From contig CAIWHK010000063.1 in assembly GCA_903912525.1 (NCBI GenBank), forward strand, positions 28,570-92,569: a stretch of DNA of 64,000 nt. The letters run 5' to 3'. This DNA comes from an uncultured bacterium. Its GTDB lineage: Bacteria; Krumholzibacteriota; Krumholzibacteriia; LZORAL124-64-63. The notes below the pieces were generated by a model. That model saw only the letters and a list, made by a program, of their open reading frames with translations. It made no database searches and was not told the DNA's origin. A program made the position numbers and the translations under genes. Position 1 is the stretch's first letter. Every line of letters begins with the position of its first letter. Positions 55,294-63,538 of this stretch are shown here, one piece after another.

Positions 55294-55697
55294 GGGCCCC
55301 CGCGTGGATCATCCCCGTGCTGGTGGTCGTTTGCACGGCGGCCGGCATCGGCGGTTCCCGACTGCTGGTGGCGCCCAGCCTGGTGCACACGTTCGCCGAC
55401 GCGGCGCCCACGGCCGATGCGCGCACGGCGCAGATGGTCGTCGAGGGCGTCAAGTGCGTGGACACGGCCGAGCGGGCTGTGGCCCAGCTGAATGAATTGG
55501 ACGGCGTGCTGAAGTGCGTGGCCTATGCCGCGCGGGCGCGCCTCGATGTGACGTATGACCCGGCGCGCACCAGCGCGCCCGCGATTCGCGAAGCGCTGGA
55601 AGCGCCGGTGCTGGTGCCGGCCACCGGCGAATATCTGTTCGGCCTGTACCAGGTCGTCGAGTTGGATGGCGAGAAGATTGCAGACGTGGACGATTGA
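55290..55697 (+). CDS. Membrane-anchored HMA-like protein with an altered metal motif
   Basis: A 135-residue protein that overlaps the stop of the Fe-S gene by four bases (ATGA). A single N-terminal hydrophobic segment (residues 6-26) is a signal anchor. Residues about 45-107 have a beta-alpha-beta pattern like heavy-metal-associated (HMA) domains: AQMVVEGVKCVDTAERAVAQLNELDGVLKCVAYAARARLDVTYDPARTSAPAIREALEAP. A normal HMA has GMTCxxC; here it is GVKCVDT, so the second Cys is missing, but another Cys appears in GVLKC. It may bind a metal in a different way or act as a docking domain. The function is unknown. Confidence 0.7.
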   Translation: MRAPAWIIPVLVVVCTAAGIGGSRLLVAPSLVHTFADAAPTADARTAQMVVEGVKCVDTAERAVAQLNELDGVLKCVAYAARARLDVTYDPARTSAPAIREALEAPVLVPATGEYLFGLYQVVELDGEKIADVDD

Positions 55698-55742
55698 CCA
55701 GTAACGAGTAGCTTTGCAACCCGCAACGAAGGAGAACGACCC

Positions 55743-56126
55743 ATGCGCAACCGACTGTTCACCGTGGCCCTGCTGGCGTTTGCCGTTCTGGCGCTGGCCG
55801 CCCCGACCGCCTCGCTGGCCAAGGACAGCCCGTCCGAGACGGCCGTCTACGCCGTGGCCAACCTGGACAAGGCCGACATGGTGAAGGACCTGACGAAGGC
55901 CCTGACGAAGGTCAAGGGCGTCACGGCGGCCAAGGCCGACGCCGAGGCCGGCAAGTTCATCGTCACCTTCAATCCCGAGAAGACCAATCCCGACGCGCTG
56001 ACGGCCGTCGTGACGAAGGTCGCCGCCGACGCCAAGTTCGAGGGCGTGCAGGCGGCCGAGGGTTCGGGCGAGAAGAGCGGCTGCGGCGCCTGCCCCAGCA
56101 AGGCGACCTGCGGGAAGAAGAAGTAG
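55743..56126 (+). CDS. Periplasmic HMA-like protein with C-terminal Cys tail
   Basis: A 127-residue protein with a signal peptide (1-26, ending ASLAK). Residues about 32-100 follow the HMA beta-alpha-beta-beta-alpha-beta layout (TAVYAVANLDKADMVKDLTKALTKVKGVTAAKADAEAGKFIVTFNPEKTNPDALTAVVTKVA). The usual metal-binding CxxC is absent (AVANLDKAD). In place of it, the C-terminus has a CGACPSKATCGKKK tail with three Cys. AAGGAG lies seven bases before the ATG. It follows the other two genes of the Fe-S operon, and a repeat acting as terminator begins 15 bases after its stop. A metal carrier or sensor role is possible. Confidence 0.75.
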   Translation: MRNRLFTVALLAFAVLALAAPTASLAKDSPSETAVYAVANLDKADMVKDLTKALTKVKGVTAAKADAEAGKFIVTFNPEKTNPDALTAVVTKVAADAKFEGVQAAEGSGEKSGCGACPSKATCGKKK

Positions 56127-56140
56127 GGCGCGATCATCGC

Positions 56141-56195
56141 ACTTGCGCCGGCGCAACTCTCACGATCTCGGGAGACTTGCGCCGGCGCTCCTTTT
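56141..56195 (+). repeat. Palindromic repeat, double-core hairpin copy with T-run (terminator)
   Basis: ACTTGCGCCGGCGCAA, then an inner CTCTC.../GGGAG pair, then TTGCGCCGGCGC (56141-56188). The copy is followed by TCCTTTTT (56189-56195), the classical end of an intrinsic terminator. It starts 15 bases past the stop of the HMA gene. Confidence 0.85.
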
Positions 56196-56426
56196 TCGGC
56201 CCCCACGCAACTCGCAATGCTCCCTGATCCAGGGAACCTCGCGCAGTCATCGACACAGCCACCACCACCCGCCCAATCCGCTGTCTCCCAAGACGATCCA
56301 CGATGACCCATGCCTGCCGCCGACCAACGGGAACGGCGATTGCTCGCTTCCCCTGTGCGCACGCCGGTCGTGCGCGATGCGGGCTATGCCGTCGTGTCCA
56401 ACCGGAGGTCTGTTCCCATCCGTAAG

Positions 56427-57083
56427 ATGGCGACTCTCTGCCTGATGGCGCTGCTGACATGCAGCGGCATCACCTTTGCCGGCGTCGACGTCAACTTCGG
56501 CGCCAACGTGCACGCGGGCGACGATGCGAGCCTGTTCGTCTCCATCTCCGCCCAATATTTCGACCGCGAATCGCGCGACGTCGAGGACTGGCAGCGCCGC
56601 TGCTACCCCAATCCGGACGACCTGGCCGTGGCGCTCTTCCTCAGCAGCAACGGCGACCGCGACCCGGACTACATGTTCGGCCTGCGCAAGCAGGGCTTGG
56701 GCTGGTTCGAGATCTCGACCCGCTGCAACGTGCCGGTCGGCGCATTCTTCCTGTCGCTGGGCCGCGACCCGGGCCCGCCGTACGGCAAGGCCTACGGCCA
56801 CTGGCGGAAGTACCGGCGCGACAAGCGGCATGTGATGAAGCTGAGTGACGACGACATCCGTCACCTGGTCGGCGCGCGCCTGATCCACGAGTACTACGGC
56901 GTACCGCTCGAGACGGCGATGAAGTCGCGCGCAGCCGGTCGCGACGTGCAGTCGGTGATGGTGCGCGAGTACCGATCGCGGCACGGCGGGCGCGAGCGCG
57001 CGCGGGCGGATGGCGATACAGGGCAGGGGAAAGGGCCGGCCAAGCCGGAGGCGGCCAAGCCGAAGCAGAAGCACGGGGGCTGA
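56427..57083 (+). CDS. Uncharacterised exported protein with basic C-terminal tail
   Basis: A 218-residue protein not recognised in any family. The start ATG at 56427 opens a signal peptide (MATLCLMALLTCSGITFA); the nearest GGAGG is 17 bases away, so the start is uncertain, and a longer frame begins at 56310 without a signal. Features are NFGANVHAGDDASLFVSISAQYFDRESRDVEDWQRRCYP near the front, PDDLAVALFLSSNGDRDPDYMFGLRKQGLGWFEI, and a His/Tyr-rich KAYGHWRKYRRDKRHVMKLSDDDIRHLVGARLIHEYYGV. The last 35 residues are Lys/Arg/Pro-rich with low complexity. It lies between two copies of the palindromic repeat. Confidence 0.6.
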   Translation: MATLCLMALLTCSGITFAGVDVNFGANVHAGDDASLFVSISAQYFDRESRDVEDWQRRCYPNPDDLAVALFLSSNGDRDPDYMFGLRKQGLGWFEISTRCNVPVGAFFLSLGRDPGPPYGKAYGHWRKYRRDKRHVMKLSDDDIRHLVGARLIHEYYGVPLETAMKSRAAGRDVQSVMVREYRSRHGGRERARADGDTGQGKGPAKPEAAKPKQKHGG

Positions 57084-57126
57084 GCGAAGAACCGAAGCGG
57101 GCGATCTGCTGCGGAACGTCGCCGCA

Positions 57127-57176
57127 CTTGCGCCGGCGCAACTCCCGCATCGTCGGGAGCATGGCGCCGGCGCAAC
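57127..57176 (+). repeat. Palindromic repeat, double-core hairpin copy
   Basis: ACTTGCGCCGGCGCAA, then CTCCCG-CATCGT-CGGGAG, then ATGGCGCCGGCGCAA. Inner stem CTCCCG/CGGGAG is perfect. It starts 43 bases past the stop at 57083. Confidence 0.85.
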
Positions 57177-57345
57177 GCGTCGAGGCCGAGGATGCGATTT
57201 CAGTACAGTCTTCCGCCGACTTTACCGATAAGATGTTTTTAGTCCGAATTGTGGCATGCCCTTCCTCTTTGGTGATATCATAGCGGCAGGCACCTGCCGG
57301 TTTCCCCCGGTTCGAACCGTCCCTCTCGCCGAACGAAGGTGGCCC

Positions 57346-59991
57346 ATGAACTCCAGGCGCAATCTCCTGCCGTGCCTCCTCGTGCTGCTGGCGTTCGCCG
57401 CCGCGCCGCGGGCCGACGCCCAGCTCGAGCCGGGCACCTATCGCCTGACGCAGTCGACGCCGGCGTACGACATCTGGACGTGCCCGCCCGGCGTGAAGGT
57501 CTTCAAGGACGATGCTGTCCCCTACAACGAGCAGTCGCAGGTCCAGGTCTACGCGGCGCGCAACGAGTTCGAGCCGTTCCTGGTCGTCGTCAAGCCGGCG
57601 GCCTCGGGCAACGTCACCATGACGATGGGGAGCTTCGGCGCGGGCATCACGCAGCTGATCTACCAGGTGAAGTACGTCACCGTGGCCACAGCCACCGACA
57701 TGCGCGGCGGCACCGGCGAATATCCCGACCCGCTGTGGCCGCTGGAAAGCGGCGCGACGGTGGCGCTGACGGCGGGACAGAACACGGCGTTCTGGGTCAC
57801 GGTCAGCGTGCCGCCCGGCACGCCGCCGGGCGACTACAGCGCCAACGTGACGGTGGGCGGCGTCGCGGTGCCCATCGCCCTGCACGTGTTCGATTTCCAG
57901 TTGCCGGGCGAGCTCAGCCTCGCTTCGAGCCTCGGCTTCTCGCAGCAGGAGGTGCTGACGAAGTACGGCGCCGGCTTCAGCGACTGGGCCTTCATGGACC
58001 AGTGGCGACAGTTCTTCATCGACCACCGGCTGACGCCCCAGGTACCGCTGTGGCCCAGTGCCCTGACGACGGGCGGCGGCATGCCGCTGGTCAGCTACAA
58101 CTGCGCGACGCAGGCGGTGACCGATCCCGACGGCATCTGGGGCTTCGAGATGCCGGCCGCGCGCTGGCTGGGCGACACGGGCCTGATGGGCGGCAACTTC
58201 GCCGATCCGTTCAACGACGGCGTCGGGTTCCCCGCGTACCCGGCCATCGGCCTCGGCGTCAACGACCCGTCGGAAGACCCGCGGCCGTCGTCGCTGTGCG
58301 GCGTGAGCCGCGGCGTCGGCGACTGGTACACCGCGGACAATCCAGCCTCGGCCTACAACGTGATGTGGTCCGGCTACGTCGGCGCGCTGCGGGACTACCT
58401 GGCCGGGCTCGGCTATCTCGACCGTTCGTACTACTTCTTCGCCAACGAGCCCTTCGACCAGCCCGACTACGACGCGATCGCCTGGTACTCGCGGCAACTG
58501 AAGGCCGCCGCGCCGGACCTGCGCCTGATGGTGTCGGAAGAGCCCAAGCCCGCGATCACCGGCAACGCGAACTACGTGCAGGACGGGCAGGTCGACATCT
58601 GGCTGACGTACTCGGGGTTCTTCGACCCCGCGGCCGCCGCCGACCGCGACGCCAACCACGGCGAATCGTCCTGGCTGTACTACCTGCCGAGCTCGGTGGC
58701 CCCGTACTTCAATCCGTTCACGCTGGACCACCCGGGCGTCGACAGCCGTTTGCTGGGCTGGTACTTCTGGAAGCACCGCCTGCGCGGCCTATCGCACTAC
58801 CAGGTCATCGACTGGTCGGTCAACCCATGGACGACGCCGTCGCCGACCGGCAACAACGGGTTCACGAACCTGCTGTATCCGCCCTCGGTGACCAACACGG
58901 CCATCCCCTACGGCTCGAACAACCAGCGGCCGGTGCCGTCGATCCGCATGGAGCTGATCCGCGACGGGCTCGAGGACTACGAGTACCTGCGGCTCATGAA
59001 CGCCGAGGCGGCCCCGGCCGCGGGCGTGGTCAACGTCGCCGACGCCCAGGTCGACAAGATCATCGGCGGGGTGGCGAGCTACACGCAGGACGCGGACTTC
59101 ATCGCCAACCTGCGGCGGCTGATCGGCCGGCTGAACGCGGGCGAGATCACGTCGCTGCCGGACGTCTACCCCGCGCCGGTGCACCAGCGCGCCATGGGCG
59201 CGCCCGGCGACTACTACCTGAACTTCCAGAATCCCGCCGGCGAGCCGCTCGCCGACCCGCTGGTCGTCGACGGCAAGACGTACCTCAAGATCGGCGGCGC
59301 CGACTACGACGCCGGCGCCGGCTACGGCTGGTTCAGCCCGCCCAGCGTGAATTGGGGTTACGGCTGGGTCCCCTCGGGTCCGAACGATCTGCAGAACAGC
59401 ATCCTGTACTCGGAATACGGCCGGCCGGCGGTGTTCGAGTTCGACCTGCCCGCCGGCACCTACGACGTGACCGTGTCGGCGGGCTGGCCGGGCGGCACCT
59501 ACGACCACGGGAAGATCGTCATCGAGGGCGTGCCCCTGCTGAACGACGAGACGACGACCGGCAACGTCGTCCGCACGGCGACCATCGCCATCCCCGACTC
59601 GAAGCTGACGATGGAGATGGGCATCGCCAACTACTACACGATGCTCAACTACATGGACATCGAGGCGCACGTGGCGTCAGGGGTGAACGACGGCACGTCG
59701 CTGCCCGGCGCGCGCCACCTGCTGCACGACGCCGTGCCTAATCCGTTCAACCCCACGACGCGGCTGGCCTTCACGCTGGCGAGCGACGCGAAGGCCACGC
59801 TGCGCGTGTACGACCTGGCCGGCCGCCTGGTGAAGTCGCTGCTGGCCGAGGCGCCGCTCGAGGCCGGTCGGCACAACGTGACGTGGGACGGGACGGATGA
59901 TCGCGGGCGCGCGGTGGCGGCGGGTGTGTATTTGTACCGACTGCAGGCGGGGGCGTTCAGCGAGTCGAAGGCGGTGGCGTTGGTGAAGTGA
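57346..59991 (+). CDS. DUF4091 (glycoside hydrolase-like) protein with FlgD-like sorting domain
   Basis: An 881-residue exported protein; ATG 57346 follows AAGGTGG and opens a signal peptide ending RADAQ. The core (about 40-620) has EFEPFLVVVKP, PGDYSANVTVGGVAVPIALHVFDF, and then a TIM-barrel-like section with YYFFANEPFDQPDYDAIAWYSRQLKA, LMVSEEPK, VDIWLTYSGFF and SIRMELIRDGLEDYEYLRLM. This last phrase is diagnostic of DUF4091. A carbohydrate-binding-like beta domain follows (about 640-780), and the C-terminus is FlgD-like with AVPNPFNPTTRLAFTLA. It probably acts on or binds polysaccharides at the surface; the substrate is unknown. Confidence 0.88.
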   Translation: MNSRRNLLPCLLVLLAFAAAPRADAQLEPGTYRLTQSTPAYDIWTCPPGVKVFKDDAVPYNEQSQVQVYAARNEFEPFLVVVKPAASGNVTMTMGSFGAGITQLIYQVKYVTVATATDMRGGTGEYPDPLWPLESGATVALTAGQNTAFWVTVSVPPGTPPGDYSANVTVGGVAVPIALHVFDFQLPGELSLASSLGFSQQEVLTKYGAGFSDWAFMDQWRQFFIDHRLTPQVPLWPSALTTGGGMPLVSYNCATQAVTDPDGIWGFEMPAARWLGDTGLMGGNFADPFNDGVGFPAYPAIGLGVNDPSEDPRPSSLCGVSRGVGDWYTADNPASAYNVMWSGYVGALRDYLAGLGYLDRSYYFFANEPFDQPDYDAIAWYSRQLKAAAPDLRLMVSEEPKPAITGNANYVQDGQVDIWLTYSGFFDPAAAADRDANHGESSWLYYLPSSVAPYFNPFTLDHPGVDSRLLGWYFWKHRLRGLSHYQVIDWSVNPWTTPSPTGNNGFTNLLYPPSVTNTAIPYGSNNQRPVPSIRMELIRDGLEDYEYLRLMNAEAAPAAGVVNVADAQVDKIIGGVASYTQDADFIANLRRLIGRLNAGEITSLPDVYPAPVHQRAMGAPGDYYLNFQNPAGEPLADPLVVDGKTYLKIGGADYDAGAGYGWFSPPSVNWGYGWVPSGPNDLQNSILYSEYGRPAVFEFDLPAGTYDVTVSAGWPGGTYDHGKIVIEGVPLLNDETTTGNVVRTATIAIPDSKLTMEMGIANYYTMLNYMDIEAHVASGVNDGTSLPGARHLLHDAVPNPFNPTTRLAFTLASDAKATLRVYDLAGRLVKSLLAEAPLEAGRHNVTWDGTDDRGRAVAAGVYLYRLQAGAFSESKAVALVK

Positions 59992-60033
59992 GGATGGTTG
60001 GGCGGTAAGACGCACAAACGCTGATGCGGGACA

Positions 60034-60085
60034 ACTTGCGCCGGCGCAACTCTCACGAGGTTGGGAGAATTGCGCCGGCGCAAGT
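60034..60085. repeat. Palindromic repeat, double-core hairpin between converging genes
   Basis: ACTTGCGCCGGCGCAA-CTCTC-loop-GGGAG-AA-TTGCGCCGGCGCAAGT. Both ends are complete cores, so the arms pair along nearly the whole length. It lies 42 bases past the DUF4091 stop and 8 bases past the KAP stop, fit to terminate both strands. Confidence 0.88.
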
Positions 60086-60093
60086 GCGTTTCA

Positions 60094-61824
60094 TTACGAA
60101 GCCGCGGAACCCAAACCGCCGAAAAGAATCTCGAAAATCGGCTTGGCCCCTTCCCATCCGCCCAGATCCTTGGGAGTAGCGCGGAATGACTTCTTAGTTC
60201 CGATCTGCCGCAAGCCTGGACTCAGGTGCGTACACACACGACTCCACATCTCTGGGGAATCATCTCGGAATACGAAGTAGATCGGTCCCTTTCGCGACTC
60301 AGGCGGGTACATCTGCATGCGCGCGATGCCATTCTCGTCGCGTACCGACACACCCGCCGTGCCGGGCTTGATCTCCCGCCCGAGCGCCTCAAGATACTGG
60401 AATGCCTCTTCAAAGAACGCCAGCGACTCCGCCTCTTTCGACCACATCCCGAGAAATCTCTCCCGGAATTCCCCATAGCTGAGAGCGCGCTTCTTCGTCG
60501 GCGCCGGCGCGGACGCCACGATGTTCGAGTTGTCGAGGAGCTTCTGCAGGACCTTGATCTCGGCGGCCGACATGTTGTTAACGTTGCCGTCCGAATCCAG
60601 TTGCACCGCTTCGAAGAAGTGGTTGCAGAATTCAGCCATTGCCTGCCAGTCCGGATCGGGAGCGCCGTCCTTCCTGACCAGGCGCTGCAGTTCGGGGTCG
60701 CCTTTGAGGAATTCCTCATTCAAGTCCCGCAACCAGTCATGCGACAGTTCATCCTGTTCACACATGAAACGGAACAGGGCGGGATACGACTGCTGGAGAC
60801 AAAGGATGGCGAACAGGATGCGGATTCGCTCATGCGGTTTGCAGAGATTGTCCGGAGACTCATCACGGTCATGCAGAGTGACCTCATTCATCAGGATGAG
60901 AGCGTTCATGATGCGCTTCAACCCGCGTGGGTTGAACCCGATCGACGTTTCGGTCAACCCGCGATACAGCCTGATGTCGGCATCACTCAAGTCCTCCGCA
61001 GTCACGACGCGCAGGATCGCCTTCATGTACTGATCGACATCGTACCGGTGCAGCGGCATGCAGTAGGGCACCTGGATGATCTTGTCGAAGAAACTCTTCC
61101 CGCTGAGTTGGGCTTCCGAAACGCCGAACTTCTGCGTGAGGCCCTTCATCACCACCTGATAGTCGCAGGCCAGGACAAAGACACAGCCGGGCACATCCAG
61201 GAATACCTTCATGACCTCGAGCAATTCGACGGCGCGAATTGGAACCAAACGGTCGAGGTCATCAATGAAGACGACCACCCTAGCACCCTCGCCGCCACCA
61301 GTGACCGATGCAACGAGATCCACCAGCGCCGTCTTCATCTTCTTCACGACGGATACCATGTCATCCGGTTCGTTCGCGACCTCGGCCGCTGCATGGTCCA
61401 CGCCGGCCTTTACAGCTTCGCCCTGACCGAGCGCCGTACCCACGGCCACCGCGGTGGTCCGGCCCAGTATGCCCAGCCATTTCCTGAAGTCGGCCGACTT
61501 GCCGGTTTGTCGGCTGTCGGACAGCCCATCAACCATGGCCGACAGGAGCAGGATCGGGATGTTCTCGGACTGGCCGAACTGCGCCAGTTCCCAGGTGTTG
61601 ATGCGGATCGTCTTGCGGATGATCGCGTCTTCCGGCTTCAGCTTGTGCTCGATCATCCGCATCATGCTGGTCTTGCCACTGCCCCAGTCACCCTGGATGG
61701 CGATGGTCATCGCCGTATCGCAATTCCGGATGAAGCGCGCCAGTGCTTCAGCGTGCTCCCCGAGTTTCAGCGTGTCCTCTTCGATCGTGGCGATAGGCCT
61801 GTCCAGCAATCCCATTTTCGACAT
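60094..61824 (-). CDS. KAP family P-loop NTPase
   Basis: A 576-residue protein. The ATG at 61824 is chosen for its GGAGG six bases upstream. Walker A is GDWGSGKTS with Lys51, and Walker B is VVVFIDDLDRLV with Asp188/Asp189, both in the KAP style (IDDLDR). Between them are the family segments KTIRINTWELAQF and ILLLSAMVDGL. Further on are VFVLACDYQVVMKGLTQKFG and GFNPRGLKRIMNALIL, typical of the lid region. The C-terminal 250 residues are of unknown function. No clear membrane helices are seen. KAP NTPases are diverse and some are linked to defence against phages. The gene looks less GC-rich than its neighbours, suggesting recent arrival. Confidence 0.87.
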   Translation of the reverse strand: MSKMGLLDRPIATIEEDTLKLGEHAEALARFIRNCDTAMTIAIQGDWGSGKTSMMRMIEHKLKPEDAIIRKTIRINTWELAQFGQSENIPILLLSAMVDGLSDSRQTGKSADFRKWLGILGRTTAVAVGTALGQGEAVKAGVDHAAAEVANEPDDMVSVVKKMKTALVDLVASVTGGGEGARVVVFIDDLDRLVPIRAVELLEVMKVFLDVPGCVFVLACDYQVVMKGLTQKFGVSEAQLSGKSFFDKIIQVPYCMPLHRYDVDQYMKAILRVVTAEDLSDADIRLYRGLTETSIGFNPRGLKRIMNALILMNEVTLHDRDESPDNLCKPHERIRILFAILCLQQSYPALFRFMCEQDELSHDWLRDLNEEFLKGDPELQRLVRKDGAPDPDWQAMAEFCNHFFEAVQLDSDGNVNNMSAAEIKVLQKLLDNSNIVASAPAPTKKRALSYGEFRERFLGMWSKEAESLAFFEEAFQYLEALGREIKPGTAGVSVRDENGIARMQMYPPESRKGPIYFVFRDDSPEMWSRVCTHLSPGLRQIGTKKSFRATPKDLGGWEGAKPIFEILFGGLGSAAS

Positions 61825-61858
61825 GTCGGCCTCCGTAGTTCGACGATGGGGAAATGCC

Positions 61859-61880
61859 GACGGGTGCCCTCGCACCCGTC
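61859..61880. promoter_or_regulatory. Perfect hairpin in the leader of the KAP gene
   Basis: GACGGGTGC (61859-61867) pairs with GCACCCGTC (61872-61880) around a CCTC loop. It lies 35 bases before the ATG. In the minus-strand mRNA the loop is GAGG, which itself resembles a ribosome site. It could be a protein-binding operator or a translational control element. Confidence 0.45.
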
Positions 61881-61905
61881 CAATCATCTGTTCTCATACA
61901 CCCTG

Positions 61906-61935
61906 ATTGTTCCATACCTCTCATACGCACGTCAA
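61906..61935 (-). promoter_or_regulatory. Predicted promoter of the KAP NTPase gene
   Basis: Read on the minus strand: -35 TTGACG (61935-61930), 18-base spacer, -10 AACAAT (61911-61906). The leader would be about 75 bases and include the hairpin. Confidence 0.45.
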
Positions 61936-62124
61936 CCCAACCGAACGCGCGAGGCTCGAACCAGTGACTCCCACGCGCCAACAATAGTACGATTGCAGTC
62001 CTGTATTTGAAGCGCATGGACGCGCCATGCGAATTCTGTTCTACTTGATGCCCAACTCGGTGAGTGCGCTGCAGGCGCGATCCGCGCAGCCGCAGAGCCC
62101 CCACCTGTCCAGGGGGAGTTCACC

Positions 62125-63435
62125 ATGCCTCGATCCCGCACCTTAGCGCTCATCATCACCCTGTCCTGCGCGCTCCTCGTCCTCTCCGCCTGCAGCGACT
62201 CGTCGTCGCCGCCGACATCGGAGACGGTCACACTGCATGTCTTCGCCGAAGGCTCCCTGCCCATACCGACCAGCGCCGACTGGGCCGCGTTCCAGGACGG
62301 CGACGGGGCCTGGACCGTGCTGGCGCCGGCGGCGGCGGGCGTCTACACCGCCACCGTGACGGATGCGCAGGGCCGGTTCGGCTTCGCCCTCTACGCGAAC
62401 GGCGACCTGCACCTGCAGCACGGCACCGTGGCCGAGTGCGCCGACCCCGTCACCTATCTGGACACCGGGCTCTCGCGCGCCAAGAGATCCATGGACATGG
62501 GCTCCATGGACAAGCGCGCCATGATCCCCATTCCCGGGTACTACGGCATCCACGGTTCGATCGGCTACGATTTCACGCCGGGCGAGAGCATGGTCGCCAT
62601 GGGCCGCAGCAGCTCGAGCTCCACGCCGATCGCCTCGTACTGGTTCACGGTCAAGGCCGGTCTCCACGACCTGGTGATCAGCGACAATGGCTGGGGCGAG
62701 ACGCGACTGATGAACTGGCTCTACATGGAACGGGGCCTGGACGTGCAGAGTGAAACGACACACAACGTGTCGGTCGCCGCTGCCCAGCGCATCATGCTAG
62801 AAGACGGTGCGTCGCTGCAAGTGACCGGCGACGCCACCAACACGACCGTCACCATCGGCTTGCTGACGGCCAACGGCACGTATGCGATGTTGGCCGGCTA
62901 CGACGTTGTCCCTGGCGCCGCGACCGCGTTCCGCAGCGTGCCCGCCGCGGCGATGGTCAGCGGCGACCGCTACGAAGTTGAACTCGGGCGCGGGAGCCTG
63001 CGCAAGTGGGCCTGTTTCGGATCCGCGACGGGGATGACCACAAGCGTCCCGTCCGGCGATTTCCTGACCTTCTCGGTCGCGGCAGTCGACGCCGGCAGCG
63101 CCCGCTACCCGATCTTCAGCGGCCTGTCCATGTCGGGTGGCAAGGGCTACTTCATTTACTGCGGCGCGGGCCTCTACTTCACAGACGCCGTCATTTCCTC
63201 CGGTTGGCTGGCCGCCAACACCGCGACGACGTACCAGGTCCCGAATCTCACCAGCCTCGCCGGCTGGCAAGCCGGCTGGAGCCTCCCGTCCGGCACGGCC
63301 ATCACCGACCAGGACGCCGTCTTCTTCAACGGCAACGTGGCGCTGCCGAACTGCGTGCGGCACCACTTCAGCGAGCCGAATGCGCCGTTGGCGGCCGGGG
63401 AATGGGTGAGCACCGCGTGGCGTAGTCGGCCGTAG
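62125..63435 (+). CDS. Uncharacterised lipoprotein
   Basis: A 436-residue lipoprotein; ATG 62125 follows GGGGGAG. Signal peptide with lipobox LSAC. After ETVTLHVFAEGSLPIPTSADWAAFQDGDGAW comes a beta-rich region resembling small Ig-like or carboxypeptidase-regulatory repeats. A short Met-rich strip (SMDMGSMDKRAM) lies near residue 125. No recognised domain covers the rest, which is mostly beta-strand by its alternation (AGLHDLVISDNGWGETRLM, ASLQVTGDATNTTVTIGLLT). It has no FlgD-like domain. The function is unknown. It converges on the edge gene across a repeat. Confidence 0.65.
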   Translation: MPRSRTLALIITLSCALLVLSACSDSSSPPTSETVTLHVFAEGSLPIPTSADWAAFQDGDGAWTVLAPAAAGVYTATVTDAQGRFGFALYANGDLHLQHGTVAECADPVTYLDTGLSRAKRSMDMGSMDKRAMIPIPGYYGIHGSIGYDFTPGESMVAMGRSSSSSTPIASYWFTVKAGLHDLVISDNGWGETRLMNWLYMERGLDVQSETTHNVSVAAAQRIMLEDGASLQVTGDATNTTVTIGLLTANGTYAMLAGYDVVPGAATAFRSVPAAAMVSGDRYEVELGRGSLRKWACFGSATGMTTSVPSGDFLTFSVAAVDAGSARYPIFSGLSMSGGKGYFIYCGAGLYFTDAVISSGWLAANTATTYQVPNLTSLAGWQAGWSLPSGTAITDQDAVFFNGNVALPNCVRHHFSEPNAPLAAGEWVSTAWRSRP

Positions 63436-63482
63436 GCATCTCGGCAGGGCGCACGCGATCGCGTTGCGCATCGCCCGGTGGC

Positions 63483-63530
63483 ACTTGCGCCGGCGCAACT
63501 CCCGCGAGGCGGGGAGACCTGCGCCGGCGC
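63483..63530. repeat. Palindromic repeat, double-core hairpin between converging genes
   Basis: ACTTGCGCCGGCGCAA-CTCCC-GCGAGGC-GGGGAG-ACC-TGCGCCGGCGC, followed by CTCTTCCTTC. It lies 47 bases past the lipoprotein stop at 63435 and 8 bases past the stop of the minus-strand FlgD-like frame (63539). It is fit to terminate both. Confidence 0.85.
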
Positions 63531-63538
63531 CTCTTCCT

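Larger units (their letters stand above)
61825..62124. other. 300-base divergent intergenic region, KAP gene / lipoprotein
   Basis: Holds the KAP leader with its hairpin (61859-61880) and its promoter (61906-61935), and the region before the lipoprotein gene. A GGCTCGAACC near 61953-61962 looks like a tRNA T-loop on the minus strand but lacks pairing arms. No gene is supported. Confidence 0.4.

Noticed and set aside
61951..61975. tRNA-like T-loop (GGTTCGAGCC on the minus strand) suggesting a tRNA or attachment site
   Set aside because: The flanking bases do not form a T-stem, and no acceptor or anticodon arm was found. At most it is a decayed fragment.
60094..63435. A multi-gene phage defence island around the KAP NTPase
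   Set aside because: Neighbours are a DUF4091 surface protein and a lipoprotein; no nuclease, methylase or other defence gene is adjacent.
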